Shown: positions 1 to 8,568, counted from the first letter of the stretch. The stretch is 64,000 nucleotides of DNA from Ferrovibrio terrae (GCF_007197755.1 NZ_CP041636.1:4128001-4192000), one strand, 5' to 3'. Numbers and translations: made by a program. Notes: generated by a model not told the origin, from the letters alone.

Positions 1-568
1 AGACATAATCATTGGTCAGCAACACCCATTTCTTGCCGAATTTCTCGATGGAGGCCTGCACGGCGGCCTTGGCGAAGTTGCTGCCGTTGGCGTCGAAGAC
101 GAACTTGACGCGATGGCAGTTCTGTCCCGCCTCCGAAGGCGCGCTCGAATTGGTGTTCAGATAGATGACGCCGTATTTCTGCGCCACCTGGCTGATCGCG
201 TTGGCAACGCCGGAATGGATCGCGCCGATCAGGAAGCCGCAATTCTCGCGCGTGATCATGCGCTCGGCCACGCGGCTGCCGGTGGCGGGCGTGGTCTCGG
301 TATCGAGATGGAAGGTTTCGATCTTGCGGCCCAGCACGCCGCCTTTGGCGTTTGCTTCGGCGATGGCCATCTGCATGCCGCGGCGATCTTCGGCGCCAGA
401 GTTGGCGTACTGACCGCTGGCATCCGACGTGATGCCGAGCCTGATCGGCTTGGCGGCACCCTGGGCATAAACACGGGTGTGCTTCCACGGTCCCATGAAA
501 GCCAGGCCGCTTGTGGCAGCGGCTGCCGTGGTCAGTAGACGACGACGGCTAATCTTGGACTGAGCCAT
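1..568 (-). CDS. ABC transporter substrate-binding protein, branched-chain amino-acid type (partial, 3' end outside window)
   Basis: The first 189 codons of a periplasmic binding protein lie in the window; the rest is cut off by the left edge. The ATG at 566-568 has a purine-rich GGAGG-type site upstream. The product opens with a Tat-like signal (Ser7-Arg-Arg-Arg-Leu-Leu, then an Ala-rich stretch ending near VYAQG). The mature start reads IRLGITSDASGQYANSG and continues with GGVLGRKIE, the usual opening of type-1 periplasmic binding folds of the LivJ/amide-binding group. The protein would capture a small solute for an ABC importer whose other parts are not in the window. It is divergent from the RpiR regulator across a palindrome-rich region, which suggests that regulator controls it. 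Substrate unknown; the LivJ resemblance does not prove amino-acid binding. Confidence 0.85.
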   Translation of the reverse strand, partial: MAQSKISRRRLLTTAAAATSGLAFMGPWKHTRVYAQGAAKPIRLGITSDASGQYANSGAEDRRGMQMAIAEANAKGGVLGRKIETFHLDTETTPATGSRVAERMITRENCGFLIGAIHSGVANAISQVAQKYGVIYLNTNSSAPSEAGQNCHRVKFVFDANGSNFAKAAVQASIEKFGKKWVLLTNDYV

Positions 569-646
569 GCTGTTTCCTCCCTGTTTGGCACTCTTTACGG
601 GCCTGTTCGGCGTTCCGGCGGTGCGCCGAACGTCCTTTCAAGGAGA

Positions 647-702
647 TTGAATATAAATTCAATTTCCGTCAATGAATATTTATTCGATTGAATTGAATAT
701 TC
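647..702. promoter_or_regulatory. Cluster of three inverted repeats, likely operator of the divergent RpiR regulator
   Basis: Within an AT-rich patch lie three perfect dyads: TTGAAT-ATAA-ATTCAA at 647-662, GAATA-TT-TATTC at 674-685, and GAATATTC at 695-702. All share the GAAT/ATTC half-site. They sit between the binding-protein start (568, minus) and the RpiR-family start (748, plus). A possible -10 for the regulator, TAAAAT, is at 726-731. That these are binding sites for the regulator is inferred from position and symmetry. Confidence 0.55.
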
Positions 703-747
703 TGTTCCGTGATGGAATCAGCTGCTAAAATGCTGTAAAGGCTAGAT

Positions 748-1623
748 ATGAGTGACACGCCCTCCCAGAAATCTGGCCAGATTTCGACCGAAATCACCCG
801 GCCGCCGGTCGACGCCGAGACCTTTGATGGCCTCCGGCAGCGAATCCGGGACCGCTTTTCGACCCTCAGCCCGCATCTCCAGCGGATCGCGAGGTCCTCG
901 CTGGAGGAACCAAACAGTTTTGCCCTGAACACCACGGCCAAGATTGCCGCCGACCTCGATATCCAGCCGTCCACGCTGATCAGGTTTGCCAAGGAATTCG
1001 GCTATTCAGGCTTTTCCGACTTGCAGCGGGTCTTCCGGCAGCGCCTGATCGAAGGCGAACCGACCGTGCGCGAGCGCGTCTATTCGGAAGAAACCGCGCG
1101 GCCGGAGCCGCCGAATGTGCGGGAACTGCTCCAGACCTGCGTCGCGGCGCATGTGGCGGCGCTGAACGACCTGGTGAAGACCTGCGATACCGACAGCCTC
1201 GCCAGGGCGGTCGAAATGCTGCGCGGTGCGCGGCATGTCTATATCGCCGGTCTGCGCCGCTCCCGCCCGATCGCAGCTTACCTTGCTTATGCCCTGACGC
1301 GCTCGGAGCGTGCCAGCAGCCTGCTCGACTTTGCCGGCGGCATGGCCGGCCCGCAGATAGCCACGATCGGTCCGGACGACGTTCTGGTCGCAATCGCCTT
1401 CCCGCCGTATTCGCGACCTGTCGTCGATATCGTGCTCGATGCCTATGTCAGCGGCCGCAAGGTGCTGGCCATCACCGATGGCCCGGGCAGCCCGCTGGCC
1501 AGCAACTCGCAGCTACAGCTTTACGTCGATGCTGGCGCGGCGTCGGCCTTCCAGCCCATCTCGGGCGCCATCGGTCTGGTGCAGACGGTCATTACGGCGT
1601 TGAACTGGAGCAAGGCGGGTTAG
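748..1623 (+). CDS. MurR/RpiR family transcriptional regulator
   Basis: 291 residues with the two-part RpiR layout. The N-terminal winged HTH occupies about residues 25-100, with LNTTAKIAADLDIQPSTLIRF as the recognition region followed by KEFGYSGFSDLQ. The C-terminal SIS sugar-phosphate-binding domain occupies about 125-285 and contains GARHVYIAGLRRSRPIA and DDVLVAIAFPPYSR. In this family SIS-domain ligands are usually phosphosugars, and the protein activates or represses neighbouring transport or catabolic genes. It stands divergent to a solute-binding protein gene with palindromes between. It is followed by a bidirectional terminator, so it is probably monocistronic. The ligand cannot be told from sequence. 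Confidence 0.9.
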   Translation: MSDTPSQKSGQISTEITRPPVDAETFDGLRQRIRDRFSTLSPHLQRIARSSLEEPNSFALNTTAKIAADLDIQPSTLIRFAKEFGYSGFSDLQRVFRQRLIEGEPTVRERVYSEETARPEPPNVRELLQTCVAAHVAALNDLVKTCDTDSLARAVEMLRGARHVYIAGLRRSRPIAAYLAYALTRSERASSLLDFAGGMAGPQIATIGPDDVLVAIAFPPYSRPVVDIVLDAYVSGRKVLAITDGPGSPLASNSQLQLYVDAGAASAFQPISGAIGLVQTVITALNWSKAG

Positions 1624-1670
1624 GAAAGTCCCAGACAGGGACTGATGCACCGTTTGGTGCGGATGAAATG

Positions 1671-1709
1671 AAAAGGCCGGCCGCCACTTAAGTGACTGAC
1701 CGGCCTTTT
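1671..1709. terminator. Bidirectional rho-independent terminator
   Basis: AAAAGGCCGG (1671-1680) pairs perfectly with CCGGCCTTTT (1700-1709). The hairpin is A-flanked on one side and T-flanked on the other. It would end both the plus-strand regulator transcript (stop 1623) and the minus-strand tRNA-Arg transcript (3' end 1717). Confidence 0.85.
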
Positions 1710-1716
1710 AAAAGAA

Positions 1717-1793
1717 TGGTGCGCTCGAAGAGATTCGAACTCCTGACCCCCAGATTCGTAGTCTGGTGCTCTATCCAGCTGAGCTACGAGCGC
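1717..1793 (-). tRNA. tRNA-Arg (anticodon ACG)
   Basis: The minus strand folds as a 77-nt cloverleaf. The acceptor stem GCGCTCG pairs with CGAGCGC, the discriminator is A, and CCA is encoded. The anticodon stem CCAGA/TCTGG encloses the loop CTACGAA, giving anticodon ACG (inosine-modified in bacteria; reads CGN Arg codons). The T-arm carries GTTCGAATC. Its 3' end lies against the terminator at 1671-1709, and a promoter is visible upstream. Confidence 0.95.
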
Positions 1794-1797
1794 GCAC

Positions 1798-1813
1798 GTC
1801 GCGGTACCGCGAC
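1798..1813. repeat. Perfect 16-bp palindrome in the tRNA-Arg 5' leader
   Basis: GTCGCGGTACCGCGAC is self-complementary over all 16 bases. It ends 5 nt from the mature tRNA 5' end, between the predicted start of transcription and the RNase P cleavage site. It could form a leader hairpin or bind a protein; which is unknown. Confidence 0.6.
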
Positions 1814-1821
1814 GGGGGCGG

Positions 1822-1850
1822 AACCTACTCAATTCACCGGGACCGCGCAA
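1822..1850 (-). promoter_or_regulatory. Probable sigma-70 promoter of tRNA-Arg
   Basis: On the minus strand TTGCGC (complement of 1845-1850) is separated by 17 nt from TAGGTT (complement of 1822-1827). Transcription would begin near 1815, about 20 nt before the tRNA. The call rests on motif match and spacing only. Confidence 0.5.
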
Positions 1851-2051
1851 GGCCCAAGCCCGGAATACTGCCCTGCCGTGCAAGCCTCGGATTCTACAGG
1901 CAGATGACGCTTGCGGGCAGGTATGCCGACCCCTAGAATGTCACGGTCTGCAGAAGGTCCGCCACGGCAGTTCCCGTCAGGCTGACTCATGCAGCGGGGG
2001 GCCCCTACCAGGCCAGCAGACGTCAGAACAATTAACGCGAGACCGCGCGGC

Positions 2052-3257
2052 ATGGCACATCCAGTTCGTAATCCGGCGTACAAGCGCCGAATTCTGGCTT
2101 CGGCGAGCACCCTTACCCTCGCCCTGCTGCTGTCGGGCTGCTCTTACGTCAGCGATGAGCTGTGGCCTTCGCTCACTGCGGCGGACCCGGCAGGCACCCA
2201 GCCGATCGCGCGCCAGCAAATCCCGGCCTCGGCTGCGGAAGCCAATCCGAATCCGACGCTCAGCCCCGGCCCGCAAGCCCAGCCGAGCATGGGCAACACT
2301 AATTTTGTCGTTCCGGGCGTGACTCAGGCTCCCTCCACCGGCACTTTCGTCGGCCAGAAGGTGCAGCAGATGCGCGGTGAGCTGTCGCAGCTCCAGCAGC
2401 AGGTCACCCAGCGTAACCAGCAGCTGCAGGGCGTTCGCACCAGCGCGACGCAGAATTCGCAGCGCTATCACGGCACTGTCGCAGCGGTCTCGACCCGCCT
2501 GCAGATGGGCACCACGCCTGGCAATCCGATCCTGGTCAGCCAGTGGACCCAGGCACAGACCGATCTCGACCGCATGGCTGCCGATGTCGGCAACCTGAGC
2601 AACCTTGCCAACCAGGTCGCTGCCGATTCCGCGATGTCGACCTATCTGCTGCAGTCGATCAAATCGACCTACAGCCTGCAGGGCGCCATCGACGAAGACC
2701 ATCGCCAGCTCTCGGTGCTGGAAGACGAAACCTCGAAGACCGTGGTGCTGATCGACCGCCTGCTCGGCGAGCTGAGCACCGATGTCGCGCGCCAGAGCAA
2801 CTATATCGGTGCCGAGCGCGCCAATCTGACCACGCTGTCGGCTGCCATCAAGCAGGGTGAACTGCTCGGTCCGGGCCTCGGCAACCGTGCCAACTTCTAC
2901 GCCGGTTCGCAGCAGTTTGCCGCCGCCGACGCTGCCACGGCGCCCTTTACCGCCGGTGGCCGCACGCCGCTGGTGGTGATCCGCTTCGACCGCGCTGACG
3001 TGCCCTATCAGCAGGCGCTGTACAACGCTGTTTCGCAGGCGCTGGCCCGCAAGCCGAATGCCGTGTTCGACGTGGTGGCTGTCGCCGCCAGCGGCACGCA
3101 GGCGCAGACCGCCAGCAACCAGAACCAGGCCCGCCGCAACGCCGACCGCGTTCTGCGTTCGCTGGCCGATATGGGCCTGCCGGCCAGCCGGGTGAACGTC
3201 TCGGCCGGTGGCACAGGCCAGGCCGGCGCCAACGAGGTTCAGGTCTTCGTCCGCTAA
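2052..3257 (+). CDS. Outer-membrane lipoprotein with coiled-coil middle and OmpA-like C-terminal domain
   Basis: 401 residues from the ATG at 2052. The frame is open upstream to 1989, but the chosen start gives a clean lipoprotein signal: basic MAHPVRNPAYKRR, a hydrophobic run, then the lipobox LLSGC. The middle (about residues 90-250) is Gln-rich and heptad-like (GELSQLQQQVTQRNQQLQ), suggesting coiled coil. The last 95 residues (VVIRFDRADVPYQQ to the end) follow the OmpA/MotB C-terminal pattern that holds peptidoglycan, including an ARRNADRVLRSLADMGLP helix. It probably tethers envelope layers or supports an envelope complex. No gene partner is apparent; it ends at a strong terminator. Precise role unknown. 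Confidence 0.75.
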   Translation: MAHPVRNPAYKRRILASASTLTLALLLSGCSYVSDELWPSLTAADPAGTQPIARQQIPASAAEANPNPTLSPGPQAQPSMGNTNFVVPGVTQAPSTGTFVGQKVQQMRGELSQLQQQVTQRNQQLQGVRTSATQNSQRYHGTVAAVSTRLQMGTTPGNPILVSQWTQAQTDLDRMAADVGNLSNLANQVAADSAMSTYLLQSIKSTYSLQGAIDEDHRQLSVLEDETSKTVVLIDRLLGELSTDVARQSNYIGAERANLTTLSAAIKQGELLGPGLGNRANFYAGSQQFAAADAATAPFTAGGRTPLVVIRFDRADVPYQQALYNAVSQALARKPNAVFDVVAVAASGTQAQTASNQNQARRNADRVLRSLADMGLPASRVNVSAGGTGQAGANEVQVFVR

Positions 3258-3279
3258 GCCGCTCTCTTCGAGCGCAACA

Positions 3280-3309
3280 AAAAAGCCCGGCTTCTCAGCC
3301 GGGCTTTTT
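3280..3309. terminator. Bidirectional rho-independent terminator
   Basis: AAAAAGCCCGGC (3280-3291), loop TTCTCA, and GCCGGGCTTTTT (3298-3309) form a perfect stem with T tracts on both strands. It lies between the lipoprotein gene (plus, stop 3257) and the peptide-binding protein gene (minus, stop 3334), serving both. Confidence 0.9.
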
Positions 3310-3333
3310 CTTTGAGGCTGATGCCTCCTGACA

Positions 3334-4821
3334 CTACTGCCAGGAGACCGCCGTCAGATCGTTGACGAAGATCGGTGCATTCACCCAGAAGCCCGTCAGG
3401 CCCGGCTTGTACACGCCCAGACGCGGCAGGTTGTAGAGGTAGACGTTGACCGCATCGTCAGCCAGCAGGCGCTGCAGGTCCTGCAGCGCCTTGGTGCGCT
3501 CGGCCTTGTCCAGCGTCGAGTTGATCTTGGCGATCAGGTCTTTGGCCTTCTGGTTGTCATACTGATAGTAGTATTCCGGCTCCGCATACTTCACGAAGTC
3601 GTTCGGCTCGACATGACTGATCACCGTCAGGTCGAAATTCTTGTTCTTGAAGGTGCCGTCGAGCCACTGTGCCCATTCGACATTTTCGATCTTGGCATTG
3701 ATGCCGACCTGACTCAGCATGGCCTGCACCACCTCGCCGATCGGCCGCGCATAGGGCGGCGGCGGCAGACGCAGCGTGACTTCCAGGTTGTTGACGCCAG
3801 CTTCCTTCAGCAGTGCCTTCGCCTTGGCCGGGTCATAGGGATACTGCTTGGTGAGATCGACATAAGCCGGATCATGCGGTGGGAAATGGCTGCCGATCCG
3901 TTTGCCGTAACCGGCCGCGGCAGCCTCGATCACTGCATCGCGGTCGATCGCCAGGGTCAGTGCCCGACGCACGCGCACGTCGTCAAACGGCTTGCGCTTG
4001 TTGTTAATGACCAGCATCGTCTCGCCTTCGGTCGAACCCGCGGTCACCTTGAAACGCTTGTCCTTTTCGAACTCGCGTACGTTCTCGCCGGTGATGCCGA
4101 TCGGCACAGCATCGATGTCGCCGGCACGCATCGCGGCAACCAAAGCACCCTGATCGCTGATGAAGCGTATCTTCACCGACTTGATCTTCACGGCGCCTGC
4201 ATTGCGGTAGGTGTCGTTCGCCGTCAGCGTGACCGAATCGCCCTTCACCCAGTTTTCCAGCTTGTAGGGACCGGTGCCAACAGGCTTGGTCGCATTGCTG
4301 TCGCTCGATTCCGCCGCCGTGATCACGGCAGTATTCTCGCCGAGATTGAACAGGAAAATCGGATCGGGATTCTTCAGCGCAATCGTCACGGTCTGCGCAT
4401 CGGGAGTCGCGATCGAAGCGATGTTGGTGAACACCGCCTTGCGCTTGTTGGTGCTCTTCTCGCCGGCATATTTCTCGAACGAGAATTTCACGTCGGCGGA
4501 GTCAAAGGCCGTGCCGTCGTTGAACTTGACGCCCGGCTTCAGCTTGAAGGTGAAGCTCTTCATGTCGGGCGAGACGGTCCAGCTGTCGGCCAGGAGCGGC
4601 TGCACCTCGCCGTTTTCGGCGATCTTGGTCAGGCCCTCGAAGATATTGTAATGCACCACCTCGCCGATCGCGGCGGCCGGCGCAATGGTGGGATCAAGAC
4701 CAGGCGGCTCCAGCGTCATCGCCATCACCAGCGAAGTCTTGCCTTGTGCGACGGCCTGGCCGCCGACAAGCGATGCCGCCGTCACACCCAGTGCGGCCGC
4801 GAATAGTTTCCAACCCTGCAT
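3334..4821 (-). CDS. ABC transporter substrate-binding protein, peptide/Opp family (SBP_bac_5)
   Basis: 495 residues. The start at 4821 is fixed by a GAGGAGGG ribosome site (complement of 4826-4833) and by the signal peptide MQGWKLFAAALGVTAASLVGG...AVAQG; the frame is open further upstream without such signals. The body is a full-length family-5 solute-binding protein: MTLEPPGLDPTIAPAAAIGE at the N terminus, LKPGVKFNDGTAFDSADVKF, and DVRVRRALTLAIDRDAVI. It would bind di- or oligopeptides or a related solute in the periplasm. No permease or ATPase is adjacent, so it must use a transporter elsewhere, possibly the Opp-type system at 18.6-24.6 kb. It follows a P1 aminopeptidase gene by 10 nt, which fits peptide use. 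Confidence 0.9.
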   Translation of the reverse strand: MQGWKLFAAALGVTAASLVGGQAVAQGKTSLVMAMTLEPPGLDPTIAPAAAIGEVVHYNIFEGLTKIAENGEVQPLLADSWTVSPDMKSFTFKLKPGVKFNDGTAFDSADVKFSFEKYAGEKSTNKRKAVFTNIASIATPDAQTVTIALKNPDPIFLFNLGENTAVITAAESSDSNATKPVGTGPYKLENWVKGDSVTLTANDTYRNAGAVKIKSVKIRFISDQGALVAAMRAGDIDAVPIGITGENVREFEKDKRFKVTAGSTEGETMLVINNKRKPFDDVRVRRALTLAIDRDAVIEAAAAGYGKRIGSHFPPHDPAYVDLTKQYPYDPAKAKALLKEAGVNNLEVTLRLPPPPYARPIGEVVQAMLSQVGINAKIENVEWAQWLDGTFKNKNFDLTVISHVEPNDFVKYAEPEYYYQYDNQKAKDLIAKINSTLDKAERTKALQDLQRLLADDAVNVYLYNLPRLGVYKPGLTGFWVNAPIFVNDLTAVSWQ

Positions 4822-4831
4822 GAGTCCCTCC

Positions 4832-5860
4832 TCAGAATTTTCCCGCCGCCGCCAGTACGTCGCGGGCAGATTGCAGTTGCCCCAACGGCTCGGCGGCCCA
4901 GACGCCGCGCGCCACCGCACGGGCAACGCAATCGGCGGCTATGCTGCCAACCCTGGCAATCAGCCAGGACCGGTCAGCGGCACCTGGTCCATCCTGCCAC
5001 GTCGCTGTGGCCAGGGCAAAGAGCGTATCGCCATCAAACGGCGTATGGACCGGCCGCACGGCGCGCGCCAACCCGTCATGCGCCATGGCCAAAACGTGCC
5101 GCAAATTCGTTTTGTCGAGCGCGGCATTGGTCGCGATGACGCCGATACAGGTATGACTGCCCTCCGCGGGCCCGGCGATACGGGATTCGGTGGCCAGACC
5201 AAGATCGACGCCATCCGTAGCGAATGGCAATCCGCCAAACTCGCCATTCTGCTCAAAGGGCGCGGCCCAGAAACTGCGGTTGCCGGGCGTCAGCACACTG
5301 CCGACGGAATTCACTGCCACCATCGCAGCAACCACCAGGCCGTCCTGCTCTACCCAGGATGCGCTGCCCAGCCCGCCCTTGATCAGGCCAGCCATGGCGC
5401 CATAGCCAGCCCCGACATTGCCAAGCGGAAAGGCCGCGGCGGCGGCGTTGCAGGCCTGCAGCCCGAGCCGGCGATACGGCGGTTCGGCACCCCAGTTCTT
5501 GGCGCCGCCATTGTGCAGATCGAACAGGATGGCGGCCGGCACGATGGGCACAATATGGCCACGCACATCCACGCCGCGTTTGCGTTCGGCCAGCCACTGC
5601 ATCACGCCGGACGCCGCATCCAGGCCAAAGGCGGAGCCACCCGACAGGCAGATCGCATCCACCGCCTGCGCCGTGGCTTCCGGACGCAGCAGATCGGTTT
5701 CACGGGTCCCGGAGCCGCCGCCCCGCACATCGACCGAACAGGCCGCGCGCCGCTCCGGCAGCACGACCGTGACGCCGGAGCGCAGGCCTTGATCGGCGAC
5801 ATGACCGACCAGAAGGCCGGGCACGTCAGTCAGGAGATTGAGCGGCCCGGCTTTTCCCAT
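4832..5860 (-). CDS. P1 family peptidase (DmpA/NylC-like N-terminal-nucleophile hydrolase)
   Basis: 342 residues. The family marks are LTDVPGLLVGHV at the N terminus, VRGGGSGTRETDLL, AICLSGGSAFGLDAASGVM, NVGAGYGAMAG, VNSVGSVLTPGN and AMAHDGLARAV followed by PVHTPFDGDTLFAL. Family members are made as precursors and cut themselves to expose a Ser or Thr nucleophile; they act as aminopeptidases or amidases. The equivalent spot here reads SHTCIGVIATNA, so a Thr is available but the preceding residue is His rather than the Asn of NylC relatives. The gene lies 3 nt after the FAD oxidoreductase gene and 10 nt before a peptide-binding protein gene, so it is probably in one operon. No signal peptide; cytoplasmic. 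Confidence 0.85.
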   Translation of the reverse strand: MGKAGPLNLLTDVPGLLVGHVADQGLRSGVTVVLPERRAACSVDVRGGGSGTRETDLLRPEATAQAVDAICLSGGSAFGLDAASGVMQWLAERKRGVDVRGHIVPIVPAAILFDLHNGGAKNWGAEPPYRRLGLQACNAAAAAFPLGNVGAGYGAMAGLIKGGLGSASWVEQDGLVVAAMVAVNSVGSVLTPGNRSFWAAPFEQNGEFGGLPFATDGVDLGLATESRIAGPAEGSHTCIGVIATNAALDKTNLRHVLAMAHDGLARAVRPVHTPFDGDTLFALATATWQDGPGAADRSWLIARVGSIAADCVARAVARGVWAAEPLGQLQSARDVLAAAGKF

Positions 5861-5863
5861 GGA

Positions 5864-7999
5864 TTACAGATTCTCCGCTTTTGGCCCCTTGTTGAGCGGG
5901 TAGCCATAGACCTTGTCGAGCGGCATCGCGGCCGGATCGACTGCATGCACGGCCAGCTTGCCGCCCATGCAGGCGCCCTCGAAGCTGCCGACATTCAGCC
6001 CAGTGTAAATCCAGTCGCCAGCGATCACCAGATTGGCGAAACCTGAATCCCAGGCCTTGAGGCGATACTTGGTGCTGCCCGGCGGCGAGGTGACGTAGCG
6101 CTCGGTCGGATCGATATTCGGCTTCCAGAACTGCTGGCCCAGCCGCGCGACACCCAGCGTCTTGGCATCGTCATACGGGCATACCAACTGGCCGAAATCG
6201 AAACCGATCTGATCGCCTGGCGGGTTGACGGCATTGGTGGTTGATTTCGGCAGCAACGCCCCCATGCAGGCCTGCAGATACTGCTGCGCCTGCGCCTTCA
6301 CGCGGGCTTTTTCACGCACGGGGTAGTCGTGGTCGCTGAACGGCGGCTGCGCGTCGTATTGCGGCGCCGCGCCCGAGAAATACAGCAGCGACTTCGGCGT
6401 GTGGTCGTCTGGCCAGTCCTCCACCGGGATCAGGTCGGTGAAGTCGGCCACGCCGTCGATCGGATTGACGAAGGTGGCGCCGATCAGGCGGTCGTAATTC
6501 TTGTACTCGAAGGGCAGGCCCATATCCTTGAGCGTGCGGTTCATCCAGATCTGCAGCGTCTGGGTCTGCACCGTTTTGATCTTGTCGACCATCGGCGGCC
6601 AGTTCGGATTGGCGGCCATCAGTTGCGGCGCCAGGATCGGCAATGCGCCGATGGAAATGGCGCAGATCACAGTATCCGCCTCGCGGCCGACCTTGAGGCG
6701 CTTCTCGGCCACCGGCTTCCACGGCGTCCAGTAGCTTTCGATATCCACCTTGGCGGCCTTCATCGCCTCGCCTTGGACCAGCTGATCGTAGAGCGGGCGA
6801 TCCGGCCAGACCGGCAGCGTCTTGCCGCCATAGGCCTTGAGCGGCAGGTCGATCAGCGGTTCGTAACCTGCGGCCGGATCCTTCAGCGTGGCCTGGATGT
6901 CGAACACCACTTCATCCACGCCTTTGCCGTCCGGCGTGGCGGTGATCTCGCGTACCTTGTGGAACAGTTCGAATTTCACTCCAAGCCGCTTCAGCACCTG
7001 ATACAACGGCGCCACCACGGTATCGCCTGTGCCGGCAGCGAAAAGCCAGCCAAACGAGCCGAGATAGGCGAATTCGCGCAAGGTCCAGTGCAGGTAGGCA
7101 CCCGCCGCCATCGCCGGTGGCCGCGTCGTGTCGCCGTCGGGATACTGGTACGACAGGTTCGGGGTGTTGAGGCTGAGCGGCGACGAGATCATCAGCATCG
7201 AGCCGCCATGCCGGGCGAACCAGTCCGAGAAATTCTCGTCGTCGAGAAAATCGAAGCCCTTGTTGAGCACATCGTCGGCCAGGATGCCGCGCAGCATGGT
7301 CAGAAAATAGTCGATCGTGATGTAGAGATGGCGCAGCGGATCGTTGTTGACGACCAGGCCCTCTGCCGCCTTCTTGAAGACATCGAGGAACTGCTCGATG
7401 CCCTTTTGCAGCGGGCCTGCATCGCCGCGCGTCATCGCCTCCATATGGGCGCTCAAGCCCTTCAGCATGGCGCCGGCGGCCTTCAGCTGGATATTCTCCA
7501 TCAGCGTCGACCCGGCCGGATGCTGATCGGCGAAATGGTTGAGGAATTTGACGATCGCGGTGATCCAGTGCTGCAACGTCGGCATCGACGTCGGGTCCCA
7601 CGGCTCCAGCGAGTTGCGCGGCACGTTGATCGGCCAGTTCACCCAGCCATAGTTGCGGAATTCCCAGCACAGGATGCTATCGACCGGATAGAAAGCCTCC
7701 TGGAAGGTGGCCAGCGGCTGGCCGGCCGGGCGACCGAGCATGTCGTAGCATTCGGTCATCATCGACAGGGTGTTGTAGTACGAGCCGAGGAAGCCATGAA
7801 TGCCATGCTCCTCGATGCGCTGCCCGAAATCCGGATTGCGGCCGGTAGCGCATTTGCCGCCCAGCCGCCAGCCGATCGAATAGACGGTGATATCGTACAT
7901 ATCAGCGGCACCGGGCCGCGAGGCGAGATAGAAAGCACTGGTCAGTGCGGCGACGCCGCCGCCCAGAATGGCAATCTTCTTTTTCCTGGTCTCCGACAT
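5864..7999 (-). CDS. FAD/NAD(P)-binding oxidoreductase, carotenoid desaturase/isomerase-like
   Basis: 711 residues. A dinucleotide-binding motif KKIAILGGGVAALTSAFYLA opens the protein, followed by the GWRLGGKCATGRN region where amine-oxidase-type flavoproteins hold the FAD, then EEHGIHGFLG. The end carries the usual second FAD contact, FANLVIAGDWIYTGLNVGSF. This arrangement belongs to the phytoene desaturase / hydroxysqualene dehydroxylase-like group, but at 711 residues it is much longer than the usual 420-500, with a long inserted middle. The substrate is probably hydrophobic by family analogy; it is not identifiable. The ATG at 7999 follows a GGGGGA ribosome site. It starts 80 nt after the methyltransferase gene on the same strand. 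A short inverted repeat GCGTC-TATT-GACGC (8049-8062) lies in that gap. Confidence 0.75.
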   Translation of the reverse strand: MSETRKKKIAILGGGVAALTSAFYLASRPGAADMYDITVYSIGWRLGGKCATGRNPDFGQRIEEHGIHGFLGSYYNTLSMMTECYDMLGRPAGQPLATFQEAFYPVDSILCWEFRNYGWVNWPINVPRNSLEPWDPTSMPTLQHWITAIVKFLNHFADQHPAGSTLMENIQLKAAGAMLKGLSAHMEAMTRGDAGPLQKGIEQFLDVFKKAAEGLVVNNDPLRHLYITIDYFLTMLRGILADDVLNKGFDFLDDENFSDWFARHGGSMLMISSPLSLNTPNLSYQYPDGDTTRPPAMAAGAYLHWTLREFAYLGSFGWLFAAGTGDTVVAPLYQVLKRLGVKFELFHKVREITATPDGKGVDEVVFDIQATLKDPAAGYEPLIDLPLKAYGGKTLPVWPDRPLYDQLVQGEAMKAAKVDIESYWTPWKPVAEKRLKVGREADTVICAISIGALPILAPQLMAANPNWPPMVDKIKTVQTQTLQIWMNRTLKDMGLPFEYKNYDRLIGATFVNPIDGVADFTDLIPVEDWPDDHTPKSLLYFSGAAPQYDAQPPFSDHDYPVREKARVKAQAQQYLQACMGALLPKSTTNAVNPPGDQIGFDFGQLVCPYDDAKTLGVARLGQQFWKPNIDPTERYVTSPPGSTKYRLKAWDSGFANLVIAGDWIYTGLNVGSFEGACMGGKLAVHAVDPAAMPLDKVYGYPLNKGPKAENL

Positions 8000-8079
8000 C
8001 GCGCTGCAGTCCCCCTGTATATCGCTGCCCTCATACCGCGGCAGTCATGCGTCTATTGACGCGCACCAGAGGAGTTTGC

Positions 8080-8568
8080 TCAAGCCTTCAGGTAGATAAA
8101 ATAGCGCTCCGGGGGTATCGGCACGGGCACCGGCTGCAACATCAGGTCGGGATGGGTCAGCTTCTGGTCGCTGAGCAGTAGCGCGCCTGTCGCCATCAGC
8201 GGCGGTAACCAGCCGCTCATCTGCACGACCTGGCGCGCATTGGCCTCCGGATCTCCCAGCCCCACATCGCTATGCACCATGGCGGCGCCGCCCGGATGAC
8301 GCGCGGCGAATCCCGGCAGGCTGTCGCCGAATTCGCCAAGCATCAGGCGGTCGGCGGGCGGGATCGAAAGCGGATTGGCATTGACCGCGCGATCGAAGGC
8401 ATAGATGCGCTCCGCGCCCAGCCCGGCACGCAGGTGGTCATAGGTACGGCCATTGCCGAGACCGATCTCCAGCACCGGGCCCTCACGATACTTCACCCAG
8501 TCGATGGCCCAGTTCAGCAGTTCGCGCTGCGCGGACAGGCGCGCAATAAAGCTGTCCAGCCGACTCAT
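8080..8568 (-). CDS. Class I SAM-dependent methyltransferase (small)
   Basis: 162 residues, with motif I of Rossmann methyltransferases at about residues 32-41 (VLEIGLGNGRTYDHLR), an acidic post-I region (RIYAFDRAVNANP) and a strand GALLLSDQKL near the end. It is short and seems to be only the core fold without a separate substrate lid. Its ATG shares one base with the stop of the cyclic-nucleotide-binding gene (TGATG at 8566-8570), indicating translational coupling. Substrate unknown; the neighbours (exporter-like protein, flavoprotein, glycosyltransferases across the divergent promoter) suggest a lipid or glycan, but that is inference. Confidence 0.75.
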   Translation of the reverse strand: MSRLDSFIARLSAQRELLNWAIDWVKYREGPVLEIGLGNGRTYDHLRAGLGAERIYAFDRAVNANPLSIPPADRLMLGEFGDSLPGFAARHPGGAAMVHSDVGLGDPEANARQVVQMSGWLPPLMATGALLLSDQKLTHPDLMLQPVPVPIPPERYFIYLKA

